Positions 61,677-64,000 of a stretch of DNA of 64,000 bases are shown here, piece by piece. The DNA lies in NCBI GenBank assembly GCA_960531495.1, contig OY482852.1, positions 34,694,117-34,758,116 on the forward strand, written 5' to 3'. This DNA is from Zeus faber. Lineage: Eukaryota > Chordata > Actinopteri > Zeiformes > Zeidae. Positions within the stretch are counted from its first letter, which is position 1, and each line of letters starts with the position of its first letter. A program made the translations under genes and the position numbers. A model generated the notes under the pieces. The model saw only the letters and a list, made by a program, of their open reading frames with translations, ran no database searches and had not been told where the DNA came from.

Positions 61677-64000
61677 TTGACAAACAACACTTTAGCAGCA
61701 TATACTAGTTCACCATTGTATTTAAACTGTCTGACACTGTCACACAGAGTAATGACTGAAGCGTTTAACCAATTCCCCTTTTCGACGTTTAAATCGGCTG
61801 AAAATGCGTTTTTTCCCACATGTGCACATAATGATGAAAATGATCATAACTCGACAAATACATGTTAGATGGGCCTAAAACTGTTTGACAAACAACACTT
61901 TAGCAGCATATACTAGTTCACCATTGTATTTAAACTGTCTGACACTGTCACACAGAGTAATGACTGAAGCGTTTAAGCAATTCCCCTTTTCGACGTTTGA
62001 ATCGGCTGAAAATGCGTTTTTTCCCAGATGTGCACATAATGATGAAAATGACCATAACTCGACAAATACATGTTAGATGGGCCTAAAACTGTTTGACAAA
62101 CAACACTTTAGCAGCATATACTAGTTCACCATTGTATTTAAACTGTCTGACACTGTCACACAGAGTAATGACTGAAGCGTTTAACCAATTCCCCTTTTCG
62201 ACGTTTAAATCGGCTGAAAATGCGTTTTTTCCCACAGTGCACATAATGATGAAAATGATCATAACTCGACAAATACATGTTAGATGGGCCTAAAACTGTT
62301 TGACAAACAACACTTTAGCAGCATATACTAGTTCACCATTGTATTTAAACTGTCTGACACTGTCACACAGAGTAATGACTGAAGCGTTTAACCAATTCCC
62401 CTTTTCGACGTTTAAATCGGCTGAAAATGCGTTTTTTCCCACAGTGCACATAATGATGAAAATGATCATAACTCGACAAATACATGTTAGATGGGCCTAA
62501 AACTGTTTGACAAAAAACACTTTAGCAGCATATACTAGTTCACCATTGTATTTAAACTGTCTGACACTGTCACACAGAGTAATGACTGAAGCGTTTAACC
62601 AATTCCCCTTTTCGACGTTTAAATCGGCTGAAAATGCGTTTTTTCCCACAGTGCACATAATGATGAAAATGATCATAACTCGACAAATACATGTTAGATG
62701 GGCCTAAAACTGTTTGACAAAAAACACTTTAGCAGCATATACTAGTTCACCATTGTATTTAAACTGTCTGACACTGTCACACAGAGTAATGACTGAAGCG
62801 TTTAACCAATTCCCCTTTTCGACGTTTAAATCGGCTGAAAATGCGTTTTTTCCCTCATGTGCACACAATGATGAAAATGATCATAACTCCAGAAATACAT
62901 GTTAGATGGGCATAGAAATCTGAGAGAAACACTTAGGAAGCACATAATAGTTCATCATATTAATTAAATTTCTATGCTGTACTGCAGCATTCTGAATCAT
63001 TCACCTCTGAAGAGACAATGGTTCGGTGTTTCTCTAATTCAGCTAGACAGCAAACCGTCCAATGTTCTGAAAATGCTCATACCTCAACAAATACATGTTG
63101 TATGGGCCTAAAACTGTTTGACAAACAACGCTTTAGCAGCATATACTAGTTCACCATTGTATTTAAACTGTCTGACACTGTCACACAGAGTAATGACTGA
63201 AGCGTTTAACCAATTCCCCTTTTCGAAGTTTAAATCGGCTGAAAATGCGTTTTTTCCCACATGTGCACATAATGATGAAAATGATCATAACTCGACAAAT
63301 ACATGTTAGATGGGCCTAAAACTGTTTGACAAACACACTTTAGCAGCATATACTAGTTCACCATTGTATTTAAACTGTCTGACACTGTCACACAGAGTAA
63401 TGACTGAAGCGTTTAAGCAATTCCCCTTTTCGACGTTTAAATCGTCTGAAAATGCGTTTTTTCCCACATGTGCACATAATGATGAAAATGACCATAACTC
63501 GACAAATACATGGTAGATGGGCCTAAAACTGTTTGACAAACAACACTTTAGCAGCATATACTAGTTCACCATTGTATTTAAACTGTCTGACACTGTCACA
63601 CAGAGTAATGACTGAAGCGTTTAACCAATTCCCCTTTTCGACGTTTAAATCGGCTGAAAATGCGTTTTTTCCCACATGTACACATAATGATGAAAATGAT
63701 CATAACTCGACAAATACATGTTAGATGGGCCTAAAACTGTTTGACAAACAACACTTTAGCAGCATATACTAGTTCACCATTGTATTTAAACTGTCTGACA
63801 CTGTCACACAGAGTAATGACTGAAGCGTTTAACCAATTCCCCTTTTCAACGTTTAAATCGGCTGAAAATGCGTTTTTTCCCACATGTACACATAATGATG
63901 AAAATGATCATAACTCGACAAATACATGTTGTATGGGCCTAAAACTGTTTGACAAACAACGCTTTAGCAGCATATACTAGTTCACCATTGTATTTAAACT
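61677..64000. repeat. A-rich run equivalent to 43555-46086
   Basis: Repeats the series at 43555-46086 with one A monomer fewer: 61677 is followed directly by the GTTTGAATC monomer (61885), whereas copy 1 has two ordinary A monomers first (43555, 43763). It contains the same three 207-bp CCCACAGTGCAC monomers (62093, 62300, 62507), the GACAAAAAACAC monomers and the GACAAACACACTTT monomer. It runs off the window inside an A monomer. Confidence 0.9.

Larger units (their letters stand above)
49390..64000. other. Segmental duplication, copy 2 (LINE plus satellite)
   Basis: Second copy of the LINE-bearing block. It is in direct orientation to the first, so the two form a large tandem unit of about 16.3 kb. 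It differs in copy number of whole monomers and of the 1628-bp unit, showing that satellite exchange continued after the duplication. Confidence 0.88.
55137..64000. repeat. Right satellite array
   Basis: Satellite after LINE copy 2, about 33 A and 11 B monomers, running off the window end. A monomers start at 55140, 55348, 55752, 55960, 56169, 56377, 56585, 56793, 57001, 57405, 57613, 58213, 58421, 58629, 59033, 59241, 59841, 60049, 60257, 60661, 60869, 61469, 61677, 61885, 62093, 62300, 62507, 62714, 63118, 63326, 63533, 63741 and 63949. It repeats the middle array with small copy-number changes. No gene is present. Confidence 0.95.

Noticed and set aside
1-64000. Undescribed multi-gene system
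   Set aside because: Apart from the two LINE ORFs, in two copies, there is no coding sequence in the window; the remainder is satellite.

Overview
The window holds no unique host sequence. It is one long tandem satellite array interrupted by two copies of one full-length LINE. Two-ORF non-LTR elements of this type (AP-type endonuclease, reverse transcriptase, separate ORF1 with RRM-like region and CCHC knuckles) match the Tx1 clade of the L1 superfamily. That clade is known from frogs, fishes, lancelets and other, mostly aquatic, animals. I therefore read the window as animal DNA from a centromeric, pericentromeric or other heterochromatic block. The species cannot be fixed from the sequence.

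The satellite is built from two related monomers. Type A is 208 bp (common variants 207, 209 and one of 199) and type B is 196 bp. They align at both ends (about 50 bp each) but hardly in the middle. I count about 170 A and 90 B monomers. Both are close to nucleosome-repeat length and neither codes: the 63-codon open frame in A begins at TTG, 208 is not a multiple of 3, and indels are tolerated.

Layout. (1) 1-~22812: four copies of a higher-order repeat (HOR) of up to 31 monomers, with lengths 6304, 6096, 5068 and a truncated ~5344 bp. The length differences are exact monomer blocks and leave hybrid monomers, the signature of in-register unequal exchange. (2) ~22813-33408: less regular A/B array with local tandem pairs of 1420 bp. 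(3) 33409-38850: LINE copy 1 on the minus strand, with poly(A) tail, short 3'UTR, ORF2, 37-nt gap, ORF1 and GC-rich 5' region. (4) 38851-49694: A-rich array with a 1628-bp HOR (two copies) and a 1442-bp pair. (5) 49695-55136: LINE copy 2, offset exactly 16286 bp from copy 1 over its whole length. (6) 55137-64000: the array of block 4 again, with one extra A monomer, three instead of two copies of the 1628-bp unit, and one A monomer fewer later on.

The two LINEs share the same insertion point and the same flanking monomer variants. This is therefore one insertion followed by a segmental duplication of LINE plus satellite (about 13 kb in copy 1, 14.6 kb or more in copy 2). I found only four differing bases in about 5.4 kb of LINE, so the duplication is recent and the LINE acts as a unique-sequence marker of array dynamics. 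I found no tRNA, rRNA, CRISPR or host protein gene and no new multi-gene system. The interest lies in the satellite's order, its exchange junctions and its relation to the Tx1-like element.
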